From contig NZ_FNRL01000004.1 of assembly GCF_900107795.1 (NCBI RefSeq), positions 186,001-250,000 on the forward strand: a DNA stretch of 64,000 nt, written 5' to 3'. Shown in pieces: positions 38,101 to 48,000 of this stretch. Source of the stretch: Chitinophaga terrae (ex Kim and Jung 2007). Lineage in GTDB: Bacteria; Bacteroidota; Bacteroidia; Chitinophagales; Chitinophagaceae. The first letter of the stretch is position 1, and every line of letters starts with the position of its first letter. The notes under the pieces are model-generated. The model was given only the letters and a program-made list of their open reading frames with translations, was not told the origin of the DNA and did no database searches. The position numbers and the translations under genes are program-made.

Positions 38101-39345
38101 TTGGAAGTAAAATTAGGACTGAAAGAAAACTGGAAGCAGTTTGCCCTGCTGGTACTGGTAAATATGCTGGTAGGGGGCATGGTGGGCCTGGAAAGGACCA
38201 TAGTGCCATTGGTGGGAACTGAAGAGTTTAAAATCGCATCCGACATCGTTGTCTTTTCTTTCATTATAGCCTTTGGCGTGGTGAAAGCTTTAACCAATCT
38301 TATTTCCGGTGTATTGGCAGATAAATATACCCGTAAGCGTGTGCTGATCCTGGGATGGTTGTTCGGGCTGCCGGTGCCTTTCCTGCTGGCATGGGGCCCC
38401 GGCTGGAACTGGATACTGTTGGCTAATGTGCTGCTGGGCGTCAGCCAGGGACTGGCCTGGTCTATGACCGTAAATATGAAAATAGACCTGGCAGGCCCCC
38501 GCAAACGCGGTCTTGCTATGGGGTTGAACGAAGCGGCAGGATACGGAGCCATGGGGCTTACCGCGCTCCTTACAGGCTACCTGGCGGTTCATTATGGATT
38601 GAGGCCCGCGCCTTTCTATATCGGTATCTTCTATGCCATTGCCGGTTTGCTGCTTTCTTTACTGGTGATACATGATACGCGGAAATTTGCGCAACTGGAA
38701 GCGGCGGGCGTACAACCGGTTCCAGGCGCCGAAACGTTTCATAAACCAGCCTTAGGCTGGGTGTTCAGGGAAACAACTTTCAGGAATAAGAACCTCTTTG
38801 CCGTATCCCAGGCAGGGTTGATCAATAACCTGAACGACGGGATGTCGTGGGGCGTATTCCCTTTGCTGTTCACTTCCGCAGGTGTAGGATTGGAAGGTAT
38901 TGGCTGGATCAAGGCGGTGTACCCCGTAGTATGGGGCCTGGGGCAGATCGTAACCGGACCGCTGGCCGACCGTTTCGGCCGCAAACCGCTCATTGTTTAC
39001 GGCATGTTTGTTCAGGCAGCCGGGCACCTGGTGATAGGATTGGAGCTATTTGAACCGTTGACAGCAGGGTTGTTGGGATCAGTATTATTAGGCCTGGGTA
39101 CCGCGATGGTTTATCCTGCATTGCTTGCTGCCGTAAGCGATACCGCGCATCCTTCATGGAGAGCTTCTTCGCTGGGTGTTTACAGGTTCTGGAGAGATAT
39201 TGGTTACGCAGCCGGAGCGCTGATGGCAGGTATTGTGGCGGCTTACCTGGGCCTGGTATGGGCTGTACACCTGGCTGGATTAGCCACATTGGTCTCGGGG
39301 ATTATTGTTTGGGTGCAAATGAAGGAAGCGGGGATGAAAATGTAA
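38101..39345 (+). CDS. MFS-family transporter in the ArsR-rhodanese island
   Basis: About 414 residues with twelve hydrophobic segments. MFS motif A-like loops appear between TM2 and TM3 (GVLADKYTRKRVL) and between TM8 and TM9 (GPLADRFGRKPLI); the latter is the canonical GxLaDrxGrkxxl. I place the start at TTG 38101 because the frame opening at 38044 begins inside the palindrome and before the -7 box. It converges on the rhodanese-domain ArsR gene, whose own operon carries the same palindrome, so both should be derepressed by the same signal. The exported or imported solute is unknown; a sulfur or thiol species is one guess. Confidence 0.85.
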   Translation: MEVKLGLKENWKQFALLVLVNMLVGGMVGLERTIVPLVGTEEFKIASDIVVFSFIIAFGVVKALTNLISGVLADKYTRKRVLILGWLFGLPVPFLLAWGPGWNWILLANVLLGVSQGLAWSMTVNMKIDLAGPRKRGLAMGLNEAAGYGAMGLTALLTGYLAVHYGLRPAPFYIGIFYAIAGLLLSLLVIHDTRKFAQLEAAGVQPVPGAETFHKPALGWVFRETTFRNKNLFAVSQAGLINNLNDGMSWGVFPLLFTSAGVGLEGIGWIKAVYPVVWGLGQIVTGPLADRFGRKPLIVYGMFVQAAGHLVIGLELFEPLTAGLLGSVLLGLGTAMVYPALLAAVSDTAHPSWRASSLGVYRFWRDIGYAAGALMAGIVAAYLGLVWAVHLAGLATLVSGIIVWVQMKEAGMKM

Positions 39346-39362
39346 GGATCCGGGAACTGTCG

Positions 39363-40031
39363 TTAATGTATCGAAATGCTCACCGGGTAACCCTTTGCCA
39401 GCCAGTCTGGATACCCTTCCTGCATTCTTTTGGCTTTAAACCCTTTCTTATACAACAGCTTAACGGCTTCGTCGGCATATACGCAAAACGGCCCCCTGCA
39501 ATAGGCGACAATAGTTTTTCCTTTAGGCAGTTGTTTCAGCTGCTCATTCAACTGTTCAATGGGTATAGAGATCGCTTTATGAATATGTCCCCGGTTGTAT
39601 TCTTCCGCAGGCCTGACATCCAGCAGGATCACTTTGTTCTTCTCCAGCAATTCTAAAAGTTCATCTGCTGCCACGGCTTCCAGGTCGTGATATGCTGATC
39701 TGAAATCATTCACTATTTTTTTAACAGCGGTATTGTATACCAGGCCCAGTTCACGCAACTGCGCCCAGGCTTCGTATACCTTGCTGCCAGCGAGGGAGTA
39801 ATTAATGAAGTTGCCCTGGCGGCTGACAGCAACCAGCCTGGCATTCTTCAGCACCTGCAGGTGCTGGGACGCGTTAGCCACAGAAAGGCCGGTATTGCCG
39901 GCTATCTGTTCTACTGAAAAAGGTCCCTGGGCCAACAGGTCGATGATCTCCATACGATGAGGGTTGCCCAGGGCTTTCGTTACTTTTGCCAGCTCACTAT
40001 ATACTTTATCCTTAAAATCGCGTTTCTTCAT
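39363..40031 (-). CDS. ArsR-family regulator fused to a rhodanese domain
   Basis: A 222-residue fusion. Residues about 5-90 are an ArsR winged helix (VTKALGNPHRMEIIDLLAQG, SVEQIAGNTGLSVANASQHL, RLVAVSRQGNFINYSL). Residues about 120-215 are a rhodanese domain (VILLDVRPAEEYNRGHI, active loop YCRGPFCVYADEA with two cysteines, GYPDWLAKGYP). The start is ATG 40031; the frame extends further up to 40121 only by accident. The fusion suggests a repressor that senses persulfide or another reactive sulfur species at the rhodanese Cys. It follows a periplasmic rhodanese gene by 49 bases and probably binds the palindromes at 38028 and 40537. Confidence 0.88.
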   Translation of the reverse strand: MKKRDFKDKVYSELAKVTKALGNPHRMEIIDLLAQGPFSVEQIAGNTGLSVANASQHLQVLKNARLVAVSRQGNFINYSLAGSKVYEAWAQLRELGLVYNTAVKKIVNDFRSAYHDLEAVAADELLELLEKNKVILLDVRPAEEYNRGHIHKAISIPIEQLNEQLKQLPKGKTIVAYCRGPFCVYADEAVKLLYKKGFKAKRMQEGYPDWLAKGYPVSISIH

Positions 40032-40080
40032 CTTTGGCAAATGATGGCAAGCCAGGAAAATACCAGGCCTGCCGGTAAAA

Positions 40081-40509
40081 CTATTCTTCTTTTGCAGGGT
40101 AGTTTTTATCCAGCCAGTCAACCTTTAAGTTGGTAGCCAGGTTCAGTATGCTCACTTTTGTGAATCCCATTTTCAGCGCCTGGGCCAATGCCGGCCTGGT
40201 GTTCGGGCATTTCGTCAAAGGGCAGCAGCCGCAGTAGATCACGATAGCACGGTTCTTATCCTGCTTTTCCAGGTACGTTTTGAGTTTCCTGATAGTCTCT
40301 GCTTCCCGGCCTTCACCGATATCTACAGATCCTTTGATCAGGTCCTGGGGGCCTAAACAAAGAATGAGGCTCTGGTTGGAATTGGTTTCTATCCTGGTCG
40401 CCAGTTCTGCCGGGTCCATCAAATACTTTTCTTCGATCGGCGGCTGTTGTGCCGCTGCCACTTTAAACAAAAGGGTAGCGATCACAAAAAGGAAATACAC
40501 TTTTTTCAT
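40081..40509 (-). CDS. Periplasmic rhodanese-like protein with CGCC-P-x3-CP motif
   Basis: A 142-residue exported protein; start ATG 40509 (signal MKKVYFLFVIATLLFKVAAAQ). The fold follows a single rhodanese domain: ELATRIETNSNQSLILCLGP, then DIGEGREAETIRKLKTYLE. The active loop is VIYCGCCPLTKCPNTRPAL, so three cysteines crowd the normal catalytic position and a fourth lies close by. Such a loop could bind metal or carry persulfide rather than act as a plain sulfurtransferase. It is first in an operon with the ArsR-rhodanese regulator and has the shared palindrome 28 bases upstream of its ATG. Confidence 0.8.
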   Translation of the reverse strand: MKKVYFLFVIATLLFKVAAAQQPPIEEKYLMDPAELATRIETNSNQSLILCLGPQDLIKGSVDIGEGREAETIRKLKTYLEKQDKNRAIVIYCGCCPLTKCPNTRPALAQALKMGFTKVSILNLATNLKVDWLDKNYPAKEE

Positions 40510-40536
40510 CAGCAAAATATTATAGGTCTTTTAACT

Positions 40537-40556
40537 ATTCAATAAAGTTATTGAAT
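40537..40556. promoter_or_regulatory. Second copy of the ArsR-rhodanese palindrome
   Basis: ATTCAATAA-AG-TTATTGAAT, 9+9 inverted repeat, identical in its arms to the palindrome at 38028-38051 (which extends to 11+11). It sits 28 bases upstream of the rhodanese ATG at 40509, in the promoter of the rhodanese/ArsR operon. Confidence 0.75.
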
Positions 40557-40575
40557 TCCTATTAAACGACAGGTA

Positions 40576-42951
40576 TTAATTATTGTCTTTTAAGAAGACC
40601 AACGGGTTGATCCTGGACGCCCTGATCGTTTGCAGGCCAATGGTTAACCAGGCGATACACAGGGCGGTTAAGGCGGCGCCGATGAAATAAAGAGGCGATA
40701 AACTGATCCGGTATGCAAATCCATTGAGCCAGTGCCGGGTAACCAGGTAGCTCACCGGAATTGCAATGGCAATGGCGATCAATACAATTTTTGTGAAATC
40801 TGCAGATAACAGGTATACGATATTGGATGCCTGGGCGCCCATAATTTTCCGCATACCTATCTCTTTTGCCCTTCTTTCCACTGTAAATGCCGCCAGTCCG
40901 AAAAGACCCAGGCAGGAGATAAGGATAGCCAGCGCCGCAAAATACCTGGAAAGGCCGGCTACCAGCATTTCCGATTGATACTGCTGCTGGTAATCGCTGT
41001 CCAGGAATTTATAATCGAAATAATACCCGGGGTTGAATGCCTTGTAGGTTTCTTCAATACTTTTGATCGTAGCGGCCGTTCTGCCGGCATCCAGCCGTAT
41101 CATGGCCAGCATGGTTTCATCTGGCGATAACCGGAACACAAAAGGTTTGATCTCGCTGTGCATGGAATTAAAGTGGAAATTCCTTGTTACCCCCACAACG
41201 TGGGTATTGGCGCCGTTCACATTGATCGTTTTGCCAACTACGCTGCCTGAAAGGTTCATAGCCTTTACAGCCGCCTCGTTCAGTATCACTCCTCCGGAAT
41301 CGCTTGCAAAGCTGCGGGAAAAAGATCTTCCATCCGCTATCTTAATATCCAGCGTTTCGATCAACCCATAGTTGACAGGAAGTTCTGTAACGCCCAACCG
41401 TTGATTGGTATTGCCATCCAACTGGATAAACGAATTAGGTATATCGCCGGGCAATATCACGCTTTGCTGGATACTGGATGCGTTTATCACTCCAGGTACC
41501 CGCTTCACCGCTTCAAGGAATGTTTCTTTCTTCTCCGCCGTTTTTCCATCAAATTCAAAATACAGGATATTGTCTTTGTTGTATCCCAGGTTTTTGCTTT
41601 GTACATATTTTACCTGGTTGTAAACAACCAGCAGGGAACTCACGAATATGACTGATATCACAAACTGGAAAACCACTGATCCTCTCCTGATAAACAGTTC
41701 GCTGGCCGAATCCGTGAACTTCCCTTTTAGTGTAATAACCGGTTTGAACCGTGAAAGATAGAATGCCGGGTAACTGCCGGCTATGAGCCCTGTTACCAGC
41801 GCAATGCCAATAAAAGACAGCATCAGCGTTGGCGAAAGACTTAATGTAAGGTGTTTTCCTGTAAGGTTGTTGAATTGCGGCAATAAAAGGAAGATGAGCG
41901 ATACTGCGATTAACAGCGAAAGAAAGCTCAGGACCAGCGACTCAGATAAGAACTGCATAACAAGTGCTGATGGCTTTATTCCCAGCGCTTTTTTTACGCC
42001 AACTTCTTTCATCCTTTTAGATGCCCGGGCGGTCGAAAGGTTCATGAAATTGATGCAGGCGATGAGCAAAATAAAAACAGCAATTATGATGAATAATTTT
42101 ACATATTCGATCCTGCCGCCGGCCTGTTTTCCATTCTCGAACCTGCCATAGAGATAAGCGTCTGAATATTTCCGCAGGAACAAAGTATTGTTTATTGCCT
42201 TAAACCGGCTGCTGATAAAATTGGCTATTTTATTATTGAAGCTGGCTGCATCGGCGCCTGGTTTCAGCACCACGAAATTCTTGAACGGACCGCCCGCCAG
42301 GTCGTTCGTTGCAGGCATGATCTCTTTCCAGGCATCCAGCGGCAGTACAAAGTCATATTGTTGGGTGGAATTATGCGGCATATCCTCGTAAACGCCTGTT
42401 ACCAAAGAGGCTTTGGAAAGCGAAGCCCATTTCCATTCGATGGTCTTGCCTATCGCGTTTTCAGGGGTTTTAAACAATTTGCGGGCAAGCGTTTCAGATA
42501 ATACGATACCTGTTTTATCGCGCAGCACCTGGTCTTTGTTTCCTGATAACAACCTGAATGAAAAGACGGAGAAAAAATCCCGGCTGGCAAAATTCCCTTT
42601 CGCCCCGATCGTATTTTCCTTGTATGATATATTGAATTTCTGGAACCAGGACTCGGGGGAAATGGTAGCAGCCGCCTCTACTTCAGGGAACTCTCTCTTT
42701 AATGTTTCTCCAAGCACTCCGCTGGCCCCTTCTTCGGTATTGACATGGTTTTCCTGCACCCTGTTCACCATTACCTGGTAAAGGTTAGCATCGTGTTCGT
42801 GGAAGCGGTCTACACTTCTTTCATCATTTATCCATAACAGGATAAGCAGTGCGGCGGCTAAGCCGGTTGACAGGCCAACCAGGTTAATAAGGAAAACGGT
42901 CTTCGACTTCTTTAAACCCCGGTAAATAAGGAGTAGCGCGTGTTTGATCAT
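40576..42951 (-). CDS. FtsX/MacB-type ABC transporter permease
   Basis: A 791-residue permease with the Bacteroidota duplicated layout: first membrane helix (about 20-42) and a large periplasmic MacB-PCD domain (about 50-240), three helices (about 285-400), a second periplasmic domain (about 430-650) and a final three-helix FtsX domain (about 670-785; RAKEIGMRKIMGAQASNIVY). Such proteins work in tripartite efflux or lipoprotein-like transport with a separate ATPase, which is not encoded nearby. The gene stands alone on the minus strand; the preceding 173-base spacer shows no clear element. Confidence 0.88.
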   Translation of the reverse strand: MIKHALLLIYRGLKKSKTVFLINLVGLSTGLAAALLILLWINDERSVDRFHEHDANLYQVMVNRVQENHVNTEEGASGVLGETLKREFPEVEAAATISPESWFQKFNISYKENTIGAKGNFASRDFFSVFSFRLLSGNKDQVLRDKTGIVLSETLARKLFKTPENAIGKTIEWKWASLSKASLVTGVYEDMPHNSTQQYDFVLPLDAWKEIMPATNDLAGGPFKNFVVLKPGADAASFNNKIANFISSRFKAINNTLFLRKYSDAYLYGRFENGKQAGGRIEYVKLFIIIAVFILLIACINFMNLSTARASKRMKEVGVKKALGIKPSALVMQFLSESLVLSFLSLLIAVSLIFLLLPQFNNLTGKHLTLSLSPTLMLSFIGIALVTGLIAGSYPAFYLSRFKPVITLKGKFTDSASELFIRRGSVVFQFVISVIFVSSLLVVYNQVKYVQSKNLGYNKDNILYFEFDGKTAEKKETFLEAVKRVPGVINASSIQQSVILPGDIPNSFIQLDGNTNQRLGVTELPVNYGLIETLDIKIADGRSFSRSFASDSGGVILNEAAVKAMNLSGSVVGKTINVNGANTHVVGVTRNFHFNSMHSEIKPFVFRLSPDETMLAMIRLDAGRTAATIKSIEETYKAFNPGYYFDYKFLDSDYQQQYQSEMLVAGLSRYFAALAILISCLGLFGLAAFTVERRAKEIGMRKIMGAQASNIVYLLSADFTKIVLIAIAIAIPVSYLVTRHWLNGFAYRISLSPLYFIGAALTALCIAWLTIGLQTIRASRINPLVFLKDNN

Positions 42952-43124
42952 TGTGTGAGAATTGTGTGTGAATAGCGTTGGGATCTGAATTTACGAAACT
43001 TTTGCAAGTGTGGCGCCGGTTTTGTCTTATTGTTATCTTGATTGCATCTTTCGGCTATCCTCCAACGCTGATTTTCAAAACAGCAATTTCCTTATCTTGG
43101 TCTTCTATTTAAAATATAACAGCT

Positions 43125-43490
43125 ATGAGTTTTGATATTCAACTATACAGAACGGAAACCAAACAACGGCAAAAGGCATCCGGTAATGACCAGTTTTTCG
43201 ATAATGAAGAAAATCTTGTACCCTTTACAGATGAGCAATTCCAATCCCTGAAAGAAAGATTGCTGGAATATGATTATGTGCTTGAATCGGATAAACCCGG
43301 TGAGGTACAGTTATCGCATGACGAGTACAATATAAAAGCTCTCTTAACCCGCAGGGGATTGTACTTCACTGCCGGATGGGACCAGGGCAGCATGTTTGAA
43401 GCCGGTATGACGGCTTCCGAGCTGACAGACTCAGGTGAATTTGAAAAATACGATCCCCAGAACGGGGGATGGGAGGAGATAGAAGGCTGA
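43125..43490 (+). CDS. Small acidic protein of unknown function
   Basis: A 121-residue soluble, acidic protein without signal peptide. I do not recognise the family. Visible features are a polar N-terminus (MSFDIQLYRTETKQRQK), LKERLLEYDYVLE and a Trp/Gly-rich stretch (YFTAGWDQGSMFEAGMTASE). The size and composition recall small immunity-type or DUF proteins, but nothing nearby supports a toxin partner. A near-match -7 box (TATCTTGG) lies about 30 bases upstream, and the gene is followed by a strong terminator. Confidence 0.6.
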   Translation: MSFDIQLYRTETKQRQKASGNDQFFDNEENLVPFTDEQFQSLKERLLEYDYVLESDKPGEVQLSHDEYNIKALLTRRGLYFTAGWDQGSMFEAGMTASELTDSGEFEKYDPQNGGWEEIEG

Positions 43491-43517
43491 TTCAAATTAT
43501 CGTGAACGAATAAACGT

Positions 43518-43547
43518 AAAGGGGCTCAGTAATTTTTGAGCCCCTTT
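43518..43547. terminator. Bidirectional terminator between convergent genes
   Basis: 11-bp stem AAAGGGGCTCA (43518-43528) with its complement at 43537-43547 and T-rich flanks on both strands; it serves the small acidic gene (plus) and the SusD gene (minus). Confidence 0.8.
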
Positions 43548-43582
43548 TTACGTTTGCCGGGTTACACCAATTAATGGAATCC

Positions 43583-45076
43583 CTAATACCCGGGATTCTG
43601 CTCGAGCGCCGGCTGGTTGCGATCAATCTCAGTTTGTGGTATAGGCCAGAATTTATACTTATCTGCATACTGTGTTTTAATGGCCGGGAACAGCGGGTTC
43701 GGTACAAAACCATTCAGCTTCTCCCTGGCTATTCCCCAACGGCGCAGGTCGTGGTATCTTAAGCCTTCCATTGCAAATTCAACCCGCCTTTCGTGCCGTA
43801 TCTTTTCTCTCATCTGGTCTTTCGACAGGCCTAACGGTAAAGGCGGCATATTAACGCCTGGCCGGCTGCGTACATCATTCACCTGCTGGTAAACGGATGC
43901 ATCCGGCCCTGCCGCTTCATTTTGGGCTTCTGCATACATCAGTTTAACATCTGCATAGCGGAGCAGTACGAAATCGTTATCATCCAACGCGCCATAGTCG
44001 GGATTTTCCAGGCCCGGCGTCAACCATTTTTTTACTGCATAATAGCCGGTTATCCAACTGTCTTTGCCCGGGGTAGCCACGGAAAGATCGCCTGTAAAAG
44101 GCCAGCCCTGGGCTTTTGTATCGCCCGCAAAAAAGAAGGTCATCGTTTTTCTCGGGTCTCCCGGTTCGTATTCATTGATCAGGTCCTGGGTGCCCAGTTC
44201 TCCTTTCCAGCGTTGCAGGTGAACTGCCAATGCCACATCCTGGTGTTGAATATTAGGCAACTGGTAACGTACGGAGAACATGATCTCAGGACTGCTGTTT
44301 TGATCCGGTTTGTAAAAGTTGCCGGGGTAATTGTTATACAGCGAGAATTTTCCGCCGTCAATGATCTGTTTGGCCAGCGCCGCGGCGTCGGTCCATTTCT
44401 GCTGCAACATTAAAGCGCGCAGTTTATATCCCATTGCCGTTGCCTTCACTGCGTGACCATCATTGTACGCTTTGTCGGGAAGGTTGGCAATTGCGGCGTC
44501 AAGATCCGATTCTACCAGTTTCAGGACTTCCGACTGGGGCGATTTGGCGCGGGTAGATTTGAAGTCAAGCGTGAACGGGTCTTCCGTTACAATAGGAACA
44601 TTGCCATACAACTGCGCCAGCCAGAGGTAATTGAATCCCCTGATAAAGTATGCTTCCGCCTTGTACTGATCCAGTTTCTGCCCCTGCAGTACTTTACCCA
44701 CATTGGCAAGAAAGGAGTTGGCGGAGGCTATAGCCTGGTAGCAATTCACATAATAAGAGTAAACAAAATCTCCTGATTGCGGCGTTATGCCTGCAGTAAG
44801 CGCGGTAGTACCGCCGCCGTAGTTATATTGCCCGTACGAGTCATCACTGAAGTTGTCCCAGGCCATAACTGTGTATTGAGAAGTGGCATATCCTACGCTG
44901 GCATAAAGGGAACTGTAAAGTCCTGTAAGCGCCAGGTCGGCATCCGATTCACTTTTCCAGAATACAGAGGAGGAGAGCGCCGAAGGCGGTGTTTTATCAA
45001 GGAATGTTTTACTGCATGATATTGTACTTAAGACAAGCGGCAGTGCAACAAGTATATTAAGCGTCAGTTTTTTCAT
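43583..45076 (-). CDS. SusD/RagB-family lipoprotein of the fucose locus
   Basis: A 497-residue surface lipoprotein with signal and lipobox T-I-S-C (Cys21). SusD hallmarks include AEAYFIRGFNYLWLAQLYGN, VPIVTEDPF, IRHERRVEFAMEGLRYHDLR and the Asn-Pro-Gly-Tyr end. It follows its SusC partner by 23 bases on the same strand. Together they should capture and import an oligosaccharide; the divergent arm with a mutarotase and GH29 points to a fucosylated glycan. Confidence 0.93.
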   Translation of the reverse strand: MKKLTLNILVALPLVLSTISCSKTFLDKTPPSALSSSVFWKSESDADLALTGLYSSLYASVGYATSQYTVMAWDNFSDDSYGQYNYGGGTTALTAGITPQSGDFVYSYYVNCYQAIASANSFLANVGKVLQGQKLDQYKAEAYFIRGFNYLWLAQLYGNVPIVTEDPFTLDFKSTRAKSPQSEVLKLVESDLDAAIANLPDKAYNDGHAVKATAMGYKLRALMLQQKWTDAAALAKQIIDGGKFSLYNNYPGNFYKPDQNSSPEIMFSVRYQLPNIQHQDVALAVHLQRWKGELGTQDLINEYEPGDPRKTMTFFFAGDTKAQGWPFTGDLSVATPGKDSWITGYYAVKKWLTPGLENPDYGALDDNDFVLLRYADVKLMYAEAQNEAAGPDASVYQQVNDVRSRPGVNMPPLPLGLSKDQMREKIRHERRVEFAMEGLRYHDLRRWGIAREKLNGFVPNPLFPAIKTQYADKYKFWPIPQTEIDRNQPALEQNPGY

Positions 45077-45099
45077 ATTGGTAGCATTGAGAAAGATGA

Positions 45100-48000
45100 T
45101 TAGAACTGCACAGAAGCGCCGAAGGTGAATGTCCTGTTTTGCGGATAGCTGAGATAGGTGCCGCTGGCGGAAGTCCTTTCAGGGTCCAGGCCCGGAAATT
45201 TGCTGGCTGTAAATACATTGTCGGCGGTGAAATAAATCCTTGCCATCTTCATACCTACCTGCTTTGCCAGGCTGGCAGGGAATGTATAACCCAGCTGTAT
45301 GTTCTTCAACCGCAGGAACGAAGCGTCTTTCAGGAAGTAAGTAGAAGCGTAGTTCTGTACGGCCGGGTAGCTGTCGGCAACATAGATCTTGGGCATGGTG
45401 TTGGAAGGATGCTCAGGCGTCCAGCGCTGCAGCCAATCGGTAGTGGGCACTGAACCCTGCCTGAAAGGTTCTATTCCCCAACCGTTCACATAGATCTTCT
45501 GACCCTGGGAGCCGAATAACTGGGCGCTGAAATCAAACCCTTTATATCCTGCACTGAGGTTAATGGCATACTGGTAAGCCGGGTAACGTCCGCTTACATA
45601 GGTTCTGTCTTTATCATCTATCTTTTTGTCGCCATTGAGATCCTTGAATTTCAGGTCGCCGGGCGTTGGAGTAACCGGTTGAACCGGCGATTGATCTATT
45701 TCCTGCTGGTTCTGGAATATGCCGTCCCAGGTATAAAGGTAGAACTCATCCAATGGTTTACCTTCCTGCCTGATTGAGTTGCCTATGATCTCCGTTTTTC
45801 CATACTTTTCCAGCTTATTCGTATAGTGCTGTATGTTAGCTCCAATGCTCCAGGAAAAGTCGGTGCCGATAACATCCCGGTACAGCGCACTCAATTCAAA
45901 CCCTTTGTTCCTTAAGGCGCCGTCGTTGATCGTTGGGGCGTTAAGGCCCAACCATAACGGAACCTGCGAGGTGCGCAGGATGTCGAATGTATATTTATTG
46001 AACCAGTCGCCGTTCAGCGTTAACCTGTTGTCCAGTATGCTGAAATCGAAGCCCAGGTCGAAAACGCGGGTAGTTTCCCATTGCAGGGAAGGATCGGTGA
46101 GCGTAGTAGCCGCAAACCCCGGCGCCGGCGAGCTGCCAAATGCATAGCTCCTGTTCTCGAGGGTTGACTGGTAAGGATATGTTCCGATATTCTGGTTGCC
46201 TAACTGCCCCCAGGAACCGCGCAGTTTCAGGTCGTTCAGCCAGGATGCATGTTCCAGGAACGATTCCTTTGAAATACGCCAACCGCCGGAAAATGAATAG
46301 AACAGTCCCCAACGGGTATTGCCCGGCAGGCGGGAAGTGCCGTCGTACCTGACGCTGGCGCCCAGCAGGTATTTATCCATATAGTCGTAGTTCGCCGTTC
46401 CATAGTAAGAGCGGATAGCCCATTCGGCGGAGGTGCCGTTGTTTGTTTGCCCGTTCGCCGGTCCGGCATCCAGTTCTCTCAGGAGGTTGGTAGGGAATTG
46501 GGTGCGCGAAGCATTGAGCCTGCCGCTTCCGTTATGTTCCTGCTGGTAGCCTGCCAGCGCGGAAATGTTATGATCGCCCAATTGTTTTTTATAGGTGAGC
46601 TGGCTGTAGTATACAGTGTATAAACTATCGGACCTGCCAACATTCAGTCCTGGCGTTCCTACATCCAGCGCGCCGGCCGAACTCATATCTGAGTAGAAGT
46701 AGGTTTGTACCAGCGGCCTGAAATCGTTGAACTGGTAAGCGTCATAGTTAATGCCCGCCCTGTTTTCCCATTTCAGCCCGTCAACTATATCTACATCCAG
46801 CGATAAATTGCCTTGTGCGTAATAGTCCTTATACCTGATCCTCACATCCTCGCCTACGATAGCCACGGTATTTTTGTTTCCCAGTTCGTTGGGGTAGGCC
46901 CGTTTGATCCAGCGGCCGTCAGCGCTCCGTGGCGGGTAGAGAGGCGATTGAGCCAGCGTGGAAAGGAACATATCCGTACTGCCATTTTCAGGCGCTTTAC
47001 GGTCGCTGTACCGCATCTGGATATTGGTACCCAGGGTAACGCGTTTATGCACCCTGGATGATAATCCGAAATTGAGCGTATATTTCTTTTCCTCGAAGCC
47101 TATCATCACCCCGTTCTGGTTGGAGAGTCCTACTCCCAGGCTGTAGGTAGTGCCTTCACGCCCGCCATTGATATTTAGATAATGGTTTTGTACAGTACTG
47201 GTTCTGAATACATCATTCAGCCAGTTATGGTTCGGGTATTTTATGCGATCGGTTGCATTTTTGTACAGATCAATTTGCGATTGGGTGTACAAAGGTTGCA
47301 GGCCGGAGTTCAATCTTGCTTCGTTGGATAATTCCATGAACTGGGCTGAATTGGTAACCAGGTCGGGCAACGCGGTAGCAGATTGAAATCCGATGTTATA
47401 ATTGTAACTGAGATTGAATCCGCCGCCTTTTCCTTTCTTTGTTTTTACGACTATTACGCCATTGGCGCCCCTTGATCCGTAGATCGCGGCGGAAGCGGCG
47501 TCTTTAAGCACGGAAATGGATTCAATATCATTCGGGTTGAGGATACCCAGGCTGCCCGGCAATCCATCTACGATCACCAGCGGTTCATTGCCTGCGCCGC
47601 TGAAAGTGCCGATACCCCTGATGCGCAATTGCACAGATTCATTGCCCGGTTCCCCCGAGTTCTGCACTACCTGCAAACCGGGGAGTTGCCCCTGCAACAG
47701 CGTGGAGGGATTCGTTGCAACCCGTTTGTTCAGGTCTTCGCCGGATACGGTAACTACTGCACTGGTCAGTTTTCGCTTGCTCTGCGTATTGTACCCGACT
47801 ACCACAACCTGGTTCAGGTCTGCCGTCTGCGTTTGCAATACGATATTTATGAATTGCTGCCCCGATATTTTAATCGTCTGTGGCGCAAACCCAACGGAGC
47901 TGAACGTAACGAAAGCGCCTTCCGTCACATTGATGGTAAATTCTCCCTTTGCATCCGTAGTGGCCACAAATACCGGTTTGTCAACATTGACGGTAACATT

